Below the pieces are notes generated by a model. It searched no databases. It had not been told where the DNA came from and saw only the letters and a program-made list of their open reading frames with translations. From contig PUFA01000057.1 of the NCBI GenBank assembly GCA_003508835.1, positions 8,258,501 to 8,322,500 of the forward strand: DNA of 64,000 nt, in the 5' to 3' direction. Position numbers and translations under genes: made by a program. Source of the stretch: Eonycteris spelaea (lineage: Eukaryota; Chordata; Mammalia; Chiroptera; Pteropodidae). This document shows positions 24,247 to 37,287 of this stretch, piece after piece (within the stretch, counting starts at the first letter, position 1; each line of letters opens with the position of its first letter).

Positions 24247-24904
24247 GTAAGTATTTGCTATGGCTTCCTTTTCTTTATGCTATTGGGTCATTATGATTCA
24301 TGTTGATTCAACTCTGAAGTTTCCTTGGACCTAAGTTGGAGAATCATGTGGTAGGGAGTGGCCTAGGGGAGTTGGAAGATAGGAGCAAGAAGAGTAAAAC
24401 AAAGAAGCTGAAGTTTAAGGAAGTGAGGCTGTTCTCATTGGTGGCCCCAAGTGGGCTGATAAGATACCCTAAATCCTTATCATGGGATGGAAAACTTGGA
24501 ACTTGATTCAGACAAGTATCACAAAAGGAGATCAATCCCAGTGCTTAGAATAGGCAGAGGGTAGTGAATGGTAATGAATGGTGGCTCAGGAATCTTTGAG
24601 GCCTGGTGCTCAACTTAGCAGCACTGGATATCAAACTTAGGACACGGGACCCCATTTTAGCTCTACTGGATGCCGAGTCTATCGTACACCCTTTTTTTGA
24701 GCTGGCTGTGTCCTCAAGGGTTGGATGGGCTGGGAAAATCCTGTACGACAAATGTTGGGTTCTTTTTCTAGTGTAGTACCTATATTTTTGCCATGGCAAT
24801 GGGAAAGCTAACAGTGGTTCCTACATTAACACTGTTTTTTAAAGGACCTTGCAGTTAATTTAACCAGACGTGGAACAATGCATGTAGCTGGAGAAATGCT
24901 TAGT
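24247..24904 (+). other. CFAP61: CFAP61 intron without recognised features
   Basis: No repeat family or exon recognised. Confidence 0.5.
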
Positions 24905-25325
24905 TAATTTTTAAATAAATTTTATTTTTTAAATGTTATTGAAGTATAGCCAGTGAATAGTTTGATGTACTTCCCAATTTGAATACACCATGTAACAAAC
25001 ATCTATCTCAATAAACAAACTAAACCTAGTGCACCAGAAGTCCCCCTCATGCTCTCATTCAGTTACTCTCCCTCCAGGTTAATACCACCTTGACTTCTAA
25101 GACCATAGACTAGTTATGTGTGTTTTTGAACTTTATTTAAAGGAGTCATACAGTATGTTTTATGATATCATCTTTTTTTTGCTCAGCAACAGGTTCATGA
25201 GATTGATCCATATTGTGGTATAAAGTATTTTATTGCATGAATATACCACAATTTATTTCTTCATTCTACCGTTGAGGTCATTTGGGTGTTCTCAGTTATT
25301 GACTCTTTTAAATAAACCGTTTAGA
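24905..25325 (-). mobile_element. Old antisense L1 3' end
   Basis: 'ttattgaagtatagccagtgaatagtttg' at the start and 'aacaggttcatgagattgatccatattgtgg' further on fit the reverse complement of an L1 3' UTR. Confidence 0.75.
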
Positions 25326-25519
25326 TCATTTTTAAGTCATCAAAAGGAAGATGCTAAACACTTAAACACAATGAAACTTTTAATATTTATAAAGGCATCA
25401 AATTAAAATAAAACTTCCTCCAGCCCATTTATTTTTGGTTTTGTTTTATTTTCATTTGTCTTGGTCTTCTTGATTCTTCATTTTTTTTTAGCTTACCAAC
25501 ACCGTATGATGTAGTGCCC

Positions 25520-27398
25520 TGGTTCTCAAAATGTGGTCTAAGGAACCCTAGGGGTCTCTAAAACAAATTTTCAAGTGGTCTATGAGGTAAAAATCGTTTT
25601 CATAATAAGAGTAAGAAATTGTTTTTTTCCTGCTGTACTGATATTAGCACCAATGGTGCAAAAGCGGTGGGTGGAAAAAACCCCAGGAGCCTCAGTGTGG
25701 GGCAGGGCAGTGGCAGCAAACTTCCGAGTGGTCACCGAGTTCTTCACTGCCACACACTCACAGTAACAACAGGAAAAGAAAACCCACAATGAGATATCAC
25801 TGCACAACCAACAGAATAACTAAAATAGAAAAGAGTGACACCGGTAAATGCTGGCAAGGGTACCAGGTTTCCTCTTATGAGACATTTTTGAAGTAAAAAA
25901 AAATCTTGGAAATGGAGAACAAAAAGATCATCTGTTGCTGAGGATTAAGGCTGGGAGGATAGCAAGGGACTGATGGATGTGGTTTTAATAGACAACCCAA
26001 TACATCTTGCGTTGGAACCGTACAGTATCTTCTTGACTGTGGTGCTGTGTACCTGAACCTGCACAGGGGATAAAATTGTGTAGAACTTAATACACACACA
26101 CACACACACACAATTACATCAAAGTGCACTCCCTGCTTATCATATTATACCTGTGTTTTGCAAAATGTTGCCATTAGGGGCTACTGGATAAAGAATAGCT
26201 CTGTATTATTTTTTATAACTGTTTATGAGTTGACATCTATCTCATTAGACATTTCAATTTAAAAAAGAAAAGGGAAAGCCAGTTTCACTTGAAACAGTAA
26301 AAAATTTTAACTTTGTTAAGTCTCACCCTCCATTGAATACATGTATTTTCAGTATTCCATGTAGCAAAATGAGAAGTACACATAAAGCTCTTCTGCTGCA
26401 GACTGAAGCATGTCAATTGTTTCGGGAAAACACATTTCTGCAGTTTGGGTTGCATGGTGACCCAGCCTCTGTTTTCATGGAACATCAGTTTTACTTTGAA
26501 AAGAACAGCTGGGAGGCAAAATATGGTTATTTTGTCTTAGGTAGTTGGCAGACATTTTCTTAAAAAAATGAATGAGATAAGCCTGTCACTCCAAGAGAAC
26601 AGCTGACAGCATTTGTCCCCTATGATAAAATCCAAACTTTCAAGAAAAACAAAAATAGAATTTTGGAAAATCAGTGTCTGATATTGTGAGCTTGACAGCT
26701 ATCCAGTACTTGAAAGACTTTTCTGCTAAGTCTGATGATGATATTACCAAATGTGATGTTTTGATACTTTTTAATGAAATAGGCCAGCATTTGGAAAATA
26801 TGCATAAGCTTGACAAACCAATATTTTTCCAGATAAACAATACATGATGTTACAAAATTGTGCATAGGTTAAATGATCATTCAAAGTGCAAAATAGACGA
26901 ATGAATTTTAATGTCATAGTATATAGAAAGTTCACTGATACTGTTTCAGTTTCCACACTTAAAGATTTTAATCTTGAAAACACCACCACTGCTGAGTTTT
27001 GGTGGAACATCAAAGAAGAATATCCATAAGTATCTGAAAAGATTATTAAAATGCTTTTCCCCTTCTCAACTATCTTTGTGAAGGCTTTTTTCATATATTT
27101 CCACCAAAACAACATATTGGCAACAGACTGAATACAGAAGTAGATATGAGAATCCAGCTGCATTCCATTAAGCCAGACATTAAAGAAATTTGCATAAATA
27201 TGAAACAATGCTATTCTTCTCAATATTTTTGTCAAGTTAAAAATTTTGTCTTCATGAGTTAAAATTTTTTTAATTCAAAATTTAGTCGGTTTTAATTTCT
27301 AATAAAAGAAATAGTTGTAGACATAATACATATAAGCCAAAGCTTATAGTAGTCCTCAGGGCATGAGGTCCTGAGGTCACAATATTTGAGAACCATTG
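25520..27398 (+). mobile_element. Fossil autonomous hAT transposon with ZBED-like transposase
   Basis: The ends are inverted: 'ctggttctcaaaatgtggtct' near 25521 and 'aatatttgagaaccattg' near 27398. Between 26265 and 27230 the + strand carries transposase relics in broken frames. The C-terminal part near 26990-27110 reads EFWWNIKEEYP and MLFPFSTIFVKAFF, recognisable as the hAT dimerisation region shared with ZBED5-type domesticated genes (PFSTTYLCE motif). Stops and frameshifts are many, so it is dead. A piece of L1 3' end lies inside it at about 25775-26140. The antisense 154-residue open frame over it is a shadow. Confidence 0.72.
25775..26140 (+). mobile_element. L1 3' fragment nested in the hAT fossil, with (CA)n tail
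   Basis: 'acaatgagatatcactgcacaaccaacagaataac' belongs to the end of ORF2, and the segment closes with 'gtgtacctgaacctgcacaggggataaaattg' and a (CA)11 tract at 26091-26112, as in old L1 3' UTRs. Confidence 0.65.
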
Positions 27399-27399
27399 A

Positions 27400-27640
27400 T
27401 GTGGAGCTAAAGAAAACAGATTCTAAGTCAAGGGAATGTGGTTTGAATCATAGGTCAATCCATTACTAGCTGGAGATCTTGGCAAGTTACTCAACCTCCC
27501 AAGCCTAAATGTCTTGTAAATGAAGTAGAGAAAATGAAAATACTTAACCTTATAGGGTTGGAGTGAGGATTAAATGAACATAGTGAGGGCATTTCACTTA
27601 ATACATGGCCCAAAGGTAAGTGGTGATAGATGGTGGCTCT
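27400..27640 (+). repeat. MIR SINE
   Basis: 'gtggtttgaatcataggtcaatccattactagctggagatcttggcaagttactcaacctccc' follows the MIR consensus in sense orientation. Confidence 0.8.
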
Positions 27641-27742
27641 GACTATCATTATGTGATCATGATTAAAACTCATTATTGACTGCTTACAGAAACATTAATA
27701 GCTACATTTTCAAGGGTCTTAAAACACATGCTTATCTTTCAG

Positions 27743-27820
27743 GATGGAACACCACTGCAGGCATTTGTTGCTGATGTAGCAGAACAAATTGTTGGCATTG
27801 CAGTCATCAGAAATGAAATG
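27743..27820 (+). CDS. CFAP61: CFAP61 internal exon G (intact, phase 0-0)
   Basis: Exactly 26 codons beginning DGTPLQAFVADVAEQIVGIA and ending VIRNEM, bounded by 'tatctttcag' and gtaaat. Human CFAP61 differs at only a couple of positions (DGTLLQAFVAEVAEQIVGIA). The Val-Gly-Ile-Ala-Val strand followed by an acidic turn fits the GNAT-like fold proposed for this half of the protein. Its frame runs directly on from exon F and into exon H. No indels. Confidence 0.96.
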
Positions 27821-28239
27821 GTAAATTGTAAAATGGATATTAATTTCCTTGATTGTACCTTTTATATCATGAATTAGCACACAACGCCTCTTTTGAAGTT
27901 TCATTTTTACTTATTTAATACGAATGCCTTCTTTTTCTAAAGGATATAAATCATTATATGTTTGCATCCCACTTGGCAGCCTTTCAGATCTTCATTTATT
28001 TTTAGTTCAAAATGTTGAAAATATAACAAAAATACATGAAAATATTTGTATTCTAAAAAGTTGAATAACTCCACCACTACCACCACCACCAAAAAAAAAA
28101 AAAAAGTTCTACTGCTTTCCCTAAAGGATTATTACTATTGATATATAAGCATTTATTTCCTCCAACATTCTTCCTTACACTTAATTACATCGTGTGTGTG
28201 TGTGTGTATGTGTGTGTCTTTCTGTCTGTCTCTTGTTAA
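27821..28239 (+). other. CFAP61: CFAP61 intron with (CCA)n-A15 and (GT)n tracts
   Basis: A (CCA)n tract followed by fifteen A lies at 28071-28105, and a (GT)n tract with one interruption at 28192-28217. Nothing else is recognised. Confidence 0.7.
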
Positions 28240-29611
28240 GTGGACATCTGATTTTGTTTGTTCCCAATGCACAGCCAATTATTCCTAAATATTTATTATA
28301 GTCTGTTCTTTCCCTACTGATTTAAAATGCCACATTTGCATTATTAATTTCCATGTGCCAGCATCTATTTTTACTCTCTCTTCTGTTCCATGGATTTATT
28401 TATTGGTATCTATTGCGTTATTATGTGTTTTGATATCTGGTAGGGGAGTCTTCTCTTGTTTATCTTTTTTATTTTAATTTTTTTGGTTTTACTTGGTATT
28501 TCTGTTTCCAAATAAACCTTGTAATACTTATTACGACTTTTTTTTTGCACCTAAGTAGATTTTCTAGAACAATTTAGGCAGAATTAGCAATTAAAATATT
28601 GAAATATTGAGACTTCCCTTCTAGGAATATAGCTTCCTCTATTTTTATTGTTGTTAAATTCTTTTAGGTTCTTCAGAAAAGTTTTTGTGGCTTTTTTTGT
28701 ATGGGTTTTGTGTGCCAGACATTTTGTCTACCCCTTCAGGGTCACTCTCTGCCCTTCTCCATCCTGTTCTGTCTTAGGGAGGCTAACCTGACGGGTAGCA
28801 TCATGGGTACCTTTGCCCTTTAGATTCCAATTAGGTTAGGCCAGTGGGCAACCTGTTGCAAAGAAGGGAGGAGAGTGAGTTTGGGATGCCTTTTGCTAAC
28901 TGGTCTCGCCACCAAATTCCCTGATCTTCTCAAGGCAGCCTCTTGTCTGTGACTCTTTTATTGGATTCCAGTGACCACTACCTCTCATGCCACCTATGCA
29001 AGGTGGTAATACCTTGCAGTTGTTGCTACACTATCCTTACTGATATCTCTAAACCCTGCCTCTGCCCTTTGTAAATAGTCACTTTGTTAAACCCATTTCT
29101 AGTTATGCTAATTTGAACATACCATCTTTTTCCTGCTGACACCCTGACAAATATAGTCCTGGACAGTTTGTTTTATTTCTACATGTTTATATTTTTCTGT
29201 GTCTTGTGAATAGATACTTCTTTTCATTATGCTTTCTAAATTTTTATTTTGGTATGTTGGAAAACTACTAATATTTGTATTGTGACCTTTTATCCAGCCA
29301 CCTTTCTGAGATATTTTATTAGTTCTGAGAATTTTTTCAATTGATTTTCCTTTCCAGCAGAGCATCACTTCTACCTCTATTATTATTGGTCAAAGCAGTT
29401 ACAGGGCATGCTCAGATTCCATAGATGGAGAATGGACTTCAACTCTAACTGGGGGTATAGCAAGTTCACTCTGAAGAAAAGCATGGGAAGCAAGATACTG
29501 TCATGACTATATTTGGAAAAGAGAATTTGCCGCATCTTCTTTTAAAAATATTATACCTTATTTCTTTTTCCAGTTGTATTGTATGTTTAGAACAATATTA
29601 AATAATAGTGC
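28240..29611 (-). mobile_element. Older antisense L1 (ORF2 part), interrupted twice
   Basis: 'tctcttctgttccatggatttatttattggtatc' and 'ggtatgttggaaaactactaatatttgtattgtgacc' are antisense ORF2 sequence. At about 28715-29165 a non-L1 segment interrupts it ('gtaaatagtcactttgttaaaccc', 'tcctgctgacaccctgac'), which looks like a separate old insertion that I cannot name. At about 29612 the younger L1 begins, splitting the older one at 'agaacaatattaaataatagtgc'. Confidence 0.7.
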
Positions 29612-32600
29612 TTTTTTTAATTTTTAAAAATTTTAATTAAATTTATTGGGGTAAGTGTCTGTTCAGGTCCACTGGCCATTTTTTTTGGATCATTTGTTTT
29701 TCTGTTGTTATTAGTTGTATGATTCTTTGTGTATTTTGGATATTAGGCCCTTATTGACAGTGTTGCTTGCAAATATATTTTCCCCTATTTTTAGATGGTT
29801 GTCTCTTTACCTTGTTGATAATTTCTTTTGCTGAGCAGAAGCTTTTTAGTTGGATGTAGTCCCATTCACTTATTTTAGCTTTTACTTCGCTTGCCTTTGA
29901 GGTCAAATTCATAAAACCCTCTTTAAGTCCAAGGTCCTTGAGTTTAGTTCCTATGTTTTCTTCTACACATTTTATTGTTTCAGGTCTTATATTCAGGTCC
30001 TTAATCTATTTTGAGTTAATTTTGGTGTGTGGTGATAGACAACAGTCTAGTTTCATTCTTTTGCAGGTGGCTTTCCAGTTTTCCCAGCAACATTTATTGA
30101 AGAGGCTTTCCTTTCTCCACTGTATGTTTTTGGCTTTTTTGTTGAAAATTATTTGCCCATAAAAATACGGGTTTACTTCTGGTCTCTCGATCTGTTCCAC
30201 TGGTCCGTGTGTCTGTTTTTCTTCCAATACCATGCCTTTTGATTATTGTCGCTTCGTAGTATAAATTGAAGTCAGGCAGAGTGATGCTTCCAGCCTTGTT
30301 CTTTTTTCTCAGGATGGCTTTGTCAATTCTGGTCTTTTGTGCTTCCATACGAAAGTGATGATTTTTCGTTCTGTTTCTTTAAAAATGCCGATGGGATTTT
30401 GATGGGGATTGCATTAAATCTGTATAACGCTTTAGGTAATGTGGTCATTTTAACTATTTGATTCTTCCAATCTAAAAACACGGAATGTCTTTCCATTTCT
30501 TTGTATCTGTTTCGATTTCTTTTAATAGGGTCTTGTAGTTTTCATTATATAGATGCTTCTCATGTTTCGTTAAATTTATTCCTAGGTATTTTATTCTTTT
30601 TGTTGCGATTGCAAAAGGAATTATTTTTTCCACTTCTTTTTCTGACACTTTGTTGTTAGAGTACAGGAACGCTATGGATTTTTGAACATTGATTTTGTAA
30701 CCAGACACTTACTGTATTTGCTTATTGTTTCTAGTAGTGTTCTTGTGCAGTCTTTAGGGTCTTCTATATAAAGGATCATGTTCATCCGCAAATAGTGACA
30801 GTTTTTCTTCGTTTTTATTCGGATGCCTTTTATATCTTTCTCTTGTCTGATTGCAGTCGCTAGGACCTATGTTGAATAACAGTGGCAGTAGTGGGCAGCC
30901 TTGCCTTCCTTGTTCCTGATCTTAGAGGGAAGGTTAGTTTTTCACCATTGGTGTAGTGTTGGCTGAGGGTTTGTCATAGATGGCCTTTATTATGTTAAGG
31001 TACTTTTCTTCTATACCGATTTTGTGAAGTGTTTTGATCACAAATGGATGCCGTATCTTGTCAAAGACTTTTTCTGCATCTATGGATGTGGTCGTATGAT
31101 TCTTATTTTTTAATTTGTTTATGTGATGTATCACATTAATCGATTTGCATATGTGGAACCATCCCTATGCATCTGGGGTGAAGCCCACTTGCTCAGGTGT
31201 ATAACCTTTTTTAATATGTTGCTGTGTTTGGTTTGCTAGTATCTTATTTAGGATTTTCGCATCTGTGTTCATGAGAGATATTGGTCTGTAGTTTTCTTTT
31301 TGTGTGTTATCTTACCAGATTCGGTTTCAGAGTAATATTGGCCTCATAACATGAGTTGGGAAGTATTGCCTCCTCTTCAATTTTTTGGAAGAGTTTGAGG
31401 CGAATAGTTATTAAATCTTCTTTGAATGTTTGGTGAAGCCATCTGGTTCTGAATTTTTACTTTTGGTAGGTTTTTGATGATTGTTTCAATTTCCATACTG
31501 CTGATCGGTCTATTTAGATATTCCAGTTCTTAATTCAGTCTAGGAAGGTTGTATTTTTCCAAGTACTGGTCCATTTATTCTAAGTTATTATATTTGGTGT
31601 CATATACTTTTTCATAGTATTCTTGTATGATCCTTTGTATATCTGCAATATCAGTTGTAATTTCTCCTCTTTCATCCCTGATTTTGTTCTTTTGTGTGCT
31701 TTCTCTTTTTTCTTTAGTGAGTCTAGTCAGGGGTTGTCAATTTTATTAACTTCTCAAAGACCAGCTCTTTGTTGCATTTATTTCTGCACTAATTTTGATT
31801 ATTTTTTTCCTTCTGCTGACTTTAGGCTTCATGATATGAACTCTCCTCTTATGACCACTTTTGCCATGTACCAAAAGTTTTGATATGTTGTACTATCATT
31901 ATCATTTGATTCTATGTATCTCTTGATCTCTCTTTTTATTTCTTCTCTGACCCAGTTATTCTTCAGTAGCATGTTGTTTAATCTCCATGTATTTGTGGTT
32001 CTTCCTGATTTCTTTTTGCTGTTGATCTCCAACTTCAAAGCATTATATCAGAGAATACGGTTTGGTACGATTTCAACCTTCTTTATTTGTTTGAAGCTAT
32101 CTCTCTGTGTTCCAGTTTGGGGTCAATCTTTGAGAATGTTCCATGTGCACTAGAGAAGAATGTATAAGCAGCTGTTTGGGGATAGAAGGCTCTGTAATGT
32201 CAATTATGTCCAGTTGGCCTAATATGTCATTTAAGGATGTTATTTCCTTATTGATTTTCTGTGTAGATGATCTATCCATATCCGACAGTGGGGTGTTTAG
32301 TCCCCTACTATGATAGTGTTTTTGCTGTTTTCTCCCTTTAGTTCTGTTAGTAATTGCTTTACCTATTTTGAGGCTCCCTGATCTGGAGCATAGATATTAA
32401 TAGTGTTATGTCTTCTTGGTGCATGATTCCCTTTACCATTGTGAAGTATCCTTCAGTATCTTTCTTTACCTTTTTTTATTTTGAGTCTATTTTGTCTGGT
32501 ATTAGTACTGCTATTCCTGCTTTTCTCTGAATGCCATTTGCTTGAAATATCATTTTCCACCCTTTCATTTGGAGTCTATATTTGTCTTTGGAGCTGAATG

Positions 32601-34640
32601 TGCCTCCTGAAGGCAGCATGTGGTTGGGTTTTGTTTTTTGATCCATTCTGCAATTCTGTGCCTTTTTATTGGTCCATTTACATTTAGGTGATTATTGAAA
32701 TATGAGATCTTCTTATAGCCATTTTATACTTTGCTTTCCATTGCTTCCTTGCCCTTGTGCTTCTGTTTTCTTTATTTTGGTTGAGTTTTGGGGTTTTCCT
32801 CTGGTCCTTCTTGTTTTATTTATATACGATGGTTCTGAATCTTTGGTGTGTGGTTACCATTATGAATATGTAATGGATAGTATATACACACACACACACA
32901 CACACATAAATACATACATACAGTGCATTTTCTTCTGCATGTGCCTTATCTCCATTCCCCTTTGCAAATTTGGATCTTTGAATCCCACCGTTTTCAGTCA
33001 TTTTTATCTCAATTTGTTCCTATGTATGTTGAACGTTCATTACTATCTTGTTATAACAATTCTCTCTTATTATTTAAGTGTATTATGCCCTGTTCTTTAG
33101 AAGGGTTGCACTCCCCTGCTTCTATCTGCCCAATAGTCACTTTACTCCTAATATATTATTATATATATTTTTTGTCATTTGGTTTAGTGAACTGACTCCT
33201 TTCATTTCCTGTAGTGCAGACCTTGTAGTGGAGAATTTCCTCAAGTTTTGTACATCTGGAAAGGTTTGATTTCTCCTTCATATCTAAAGGAGAGCTTAGT
33301 TGGATACATTATTCTAGGCTTGTAGTTCCTTTCATTTAATAGTTTAAATATTTGCTTCCATTCTATATAGCTTGTAAGGCTTGCACTAAGAAGTCGGATA
33401 ATCTAATGGGTTTACCTTTATTAGTTACCATTTTTTTTTCTCCCTGGCTGCCTTGAGAATTCTTTGTTGTTAAGTTTTTAATAATTTTAATACAAAGTGT
33501 CTTGGTGAAGGCCTTTTTGGGTTGAGATAATTGGGTGTTCTGTTGACCTCTCAAATTCCCAGCTCCAGCTCATTTCTTAGATTTTGGAAATTCTCGTCAA
33601 CTATTTGTCTGAAAATGCTTTCTAAACCTGTTCCTTTTCCTCTGCCTTGGTAATGCCCATTATTCTTATATTTCTCTCTCCAAGGTATCAGCTAGTTCTT
33701 GTATTTCTCTTTCATTATTTCCATTCTTTGGTTTCTCTGTTCTTCCTTCTGATTTATTTCCAGATTTCTGTCTTCAATATCACTGATCCTTTTCCTCCAT
33801 TTTGGTCGATTCTATTTCCCAAGCTTGCTATTTCATTTTGCAAACTCTTGCAGTTTGTTCTTCATCTCTAGAAGTTCTATCTGGTTCTTTTTGAGGGTTT
33901 CAGTCTCCTTTCTCTGCTCACCTAGTTGTTTTTCCAATTCCTGAAATTCTTGATTTTGTTTTGTATCTCATTGGTTTTTTCAGAAGACCTCCTGAATTCT
34001 CTTTCATTTAAGTCACATATTTCTATGTCTGTAAGCTTATTTTCTGGAGATTTTTCTCTTTCTTTCTGAAATACCTTGTCACCTTCGTTATTCATGGTGT
34101 CTAATGGATTATTTCTCCGCCTGGCGTTAATGGAAGTGTTTCTGCTATTTTTATAGAAGAAGAATTATTGAATAAAGGTCTCTCTTTAGCCTGTTTGCAA
34201 AGAAAGGCGCTTTTCTTTGGTTTCCAGTAGGTGGCGTCTAATACTTTGGATCACTGCTTTATATAAAGTCCTAATAACACTTTTTAAATTTTTTTTGTAG
34301 ATATTTAATCACACTGGCCACCTTCAGTTTCATTCCCTGCCAGTGTCAGCGACAGTCTCCACAGCATTTGGTCAGAGTCCCCTGGGGCTCTGCGGTGTTC
34401 GGTATCAGAGGGAATGGGGGTGCGGTCCTCTGGGTTGGGGGTTGAAGGCTACGGCTCAGCCTCTAGTTTTGCAGCCATGGTCAGCAAAAATCAACTGTTG
34501 TTCTTCTATGGTCATGTCCTGTTTCTCTGCCTTTCTGCGCTGGTAAACAGCCTTGCAGCCAGCCAGCCCATGGGGAGCTCACAGCTATCCCAGGCAGGAA
34601 TGTTCAGGGAACTCGCCGCTCCATCTCCTTTAATAAACTA
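29612..34640 (-). mobile_element. Nearly full-length young L1, antisense, with a 3' internal deletion
   Basis: Read on the - strand: a GC-rich 5' UTR (about 34640-34150), ORF1 with its coiled-coil part (about 34120-33500), then ORF2 endonuclease and reverse transcriptase. RT block A is seen as [11 protein letters not shown] near 31070. Frames are broken throughout by short indels and stops, so no full ORF is open. At 29650 the sequence jumps from the 3' UTR motif 'ttattggggta' straight to ORF2 ('agtgtctgttcaggtcc'), lacking about 860 bases that are present in the copy at 49200-52610. The two copies are otherwise close relatives. A (CA)n lies at 32885-32906. Confidence 0.85.
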
Positions 34641-35900
34641 TCCTCGTTTTTAGATTCATTTCTCTTTTGATTCAGAATATTTATGAGTAATTCTTTTAGA
34701 GAGGTGGTAGGTGCTAGTATCTCTGAGTCCATACATATACAAGAAGTTTTTTTTTCATTCTCACACTTGAATACTCTAGTGTATAGAATTCTTATTCAAA
34801 TTATTTCTCATTAGAATGTTGATATTTTCACTCTTATTGTCTTCCAGTGTCCAGGGTCACCAATAAAATAAAATCTGATGTGAATAAATGTACATTTATT
34901 TTGCTTTCTCTCATGAGAATTATTTTTTTTCTCTTTATTCCTGTAATTCTGAAAATTTACCAAGAAATATCTTATCCCTCTTTTGAGTTTGGAAGTATTT
35001 TTTTTCTATGATTTTATTAATTCTTTATTCCTTCTCATTTTCTCTATTCTCCTCTCTTTGAATTTCTTTTTAGATGGATATTGGACCTTTTGAATTAATC
35101 TTTTACTGTCCCTTAACTTGCTTTTCATATTTTTTAATCTCAATACTTCTTCCTAGATTTCCTTAATTTGTGTTCCAGAACCCTAATTCAACCTTCATCC
35201 ATGTCTATTCTATTATCCAGACCTCCTTTTGGAATTTTAATTTCAGAGTTCTTATATTTAACTTCCAGATATCTTTCTTGGTCCCTCTTGTTCCTTTTTT
35301 TAATAGCAACTTGTTTGTTATGTTATATACAATATCCTTTTTAGTATGTCTAAGGACACTGAATAGAATTGTTTTTAAATTCTCTTCTTTTCACTGAATA
35401 ACCTCTGTTTTCTTTGGGTAAGATCTATGTTTCCGTATTCTGGTCTTCTGCATTTTTCCGTTTTCCTCAAAAGTCTGTCTGTGTCATGAATAACAGATTA
35501 TATTACCAGCATGGCTGTCTGGCATGGGTATCCTTGACAGTCGTGCATATCTGCTTCTCCATTGCATCTCTCCAGTCACTGGGAGGGCTGCTCACCCACA
35601 TGTCTAAGTGGGAATGGGCATCAGTCATCTGGCTTTCCTCTCGTGGTGCTTGAAGGAAGTGCTGGCAGGCAGCAGGCAAGGAACTTTGAGTGGCCCAAGG
35701 TAGGAAGTTTTAACCTAGGGGTAGAAAACTTTGGTATGTTTCCTTCTAAAGCAGAACTGCCTTATCCCCCCCCCCCATTACTCCCTCTCATTATTTTTTC
35801 CCACCCATTATTTTTAAAAATAATTTTTTGTTTAATTTTTATGAGATTTGAGAGAGAGAGGAAATCAGATGCACAAGGCCCATCTGTTGTTTTGAGCTAA
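34641..35900. repeat. T-rich ancient repeat, family not named
   Basis: Long pyrimidine-rich stretch with phrases such as 'ttaatttcagagttcttatatttaacttccagatatctttcttggtcc', followed by a GC-richer part ('gctggcaggcagcaggcaagg') and a poly-C run near 35767. This resembles a common antisense old LINE-like repeat, but I cannot assign it. Confidence 0.4.
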
Positions 35901-36642
35901 TAACCTCTATTTGGCTCTTTGCTTTTTGTTTCTCAGTGATTTCTGAGCCTACACTTATTACTTATTTTATTTTATAATGAGGGATGCCTCCTTGGGTAAT
36001 TAAATAAAAGTCTTAGAGTGTAAGGCAATTATAGGGTCAATTGCAGATGGAAAAACTCAGACCATTGCAGAATTGCCCTTGGGTACCATCCACTGGGTTA
36101 CCCCCAAACCCTGTTTCTTCTGTGCTTTGTGGCAGGAGCTGGAAAGATAAGGAAACCTAGGGGGCTTGGATACAGACCTTCACAGTTTTCCTGACTTTCT
36201 ACTGCTAGTCTTGCCAATCACAGAGTGAATCAAGTTCCTTGCATTTCCAATTCCTCTTCCTGAAAGTATGCTTTAGGACAATTTTACTGTGAAAGTTAGA
36301 AAAAAAATATAAATGGGTTAACTTTCCAATCTGCCTGTTTTGATTTGATTGCCCTGCATATAGGTGTGTTTATTATTCCTGTCATTAGAGAGGCCATACT
36401 CACTCTGGATTTTTGTCCCTACCCCCCATAGTGGCAGTGCTGGGAAGTAAAGCAGGGAGAAGTTGAAACAATGCAAAGTTAGCATGGAAGGCTCCTGGTT
36501 CCATCCCCCGCCGTGTAGGGGGCAGGAGGTGCGATCAGAACCAGACCCATGGAAGCAGGAGCAGTGTGCCCAACATTTCCTTTTACAACGTGAACACTCA
36601 CTGGTTCTTTTAAATTACCTTCCACAGTATAAAAATGTTATA
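35901..36642 (+). other. CFAP61: CFAP61 intron without recognised features
   Basis: No element or exon recognised. Confidence 0.5.
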
Positions 36643-37287
36643 CAGTCATGTGCCACATAACGTTCAGTCAATGACAGACTGCTACACAACGGTGGTTCCC
36701 ATAAGTTATTATAACGGAACTGAAAAAATTCCTGTCACTATCATAGCTGATGTTTAACATCACAGTCCAACACATCACTCATGGTGGTGGTGCTTAGTAT
36801 AAACAGACCTTCCAGTCATACAAATGTATAGCACTTACAATTATGTACAGTACATAATACTTGATAATGATCATAAATGACTTTGTTACTGGTTTATGTA
36901 TTTTAGTATTTTTTATTGTTATTTTAGAATGTACTTTTCTACTTATAAAAAAGTTTTCTGTAAACAGTATGCTGTGTTATGCTGACAGCAGCCTCGTATA
37001 TCTCGTATTTACAGCATTTCTTGATTGCATCATTTTTCTCTTGCGCTTGATTTAATCTCAGGTTGTTTGTATGCTTAACATGCTGTACAGGCTTGTAATC
37101 TAGGGGCAATAGGCTATATCATTATAGTCTAGGTGTGCAATGACTATATCATCTAGGTTTGTGTAAGTGCACTCTCTATGATGTTTGCACAAGAACGACA
37201 AAAGCACCTAATGCTTCATTTTTCAGAGTGTTTGCCTGATGATGCACTTCTCAGAATGTATCCCAGTAGTGAAGCAGCACATAACTG
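36643..37287. mobile_element. Tigger-type (pogo, Tc1/mariner) transposon, internally deleted
   Basis: Starts 'cagtcatgtgccacataacg' and ends 'gaagcagcacataactg', imperfect inverted repeats flanked by TA on both sides (36641-36642 and 37288-37289). Internal phrases ('aattatgtacagtacataatacttgataatgatcataaatgac', 'gcaataggctatatcat', 'atctaggtttgtgtaagtgcactct') are typical. At 645 bp it is a non-autonomous deletion derivative; no transposase frame remains. Confidence 0.85.

Noticed and set aside
26771..27235. 154-residue antisense open frame
   Set aside because: It is the shadow of the hAT transposase fossil, whose residues are recognisable on the opposite strand.
34343..34653. Open frames in a GC-rich stretch, considered as a CpG-island promoter
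   Set aside because: Position and orientation fit the 5' UTR of the antisense L1.
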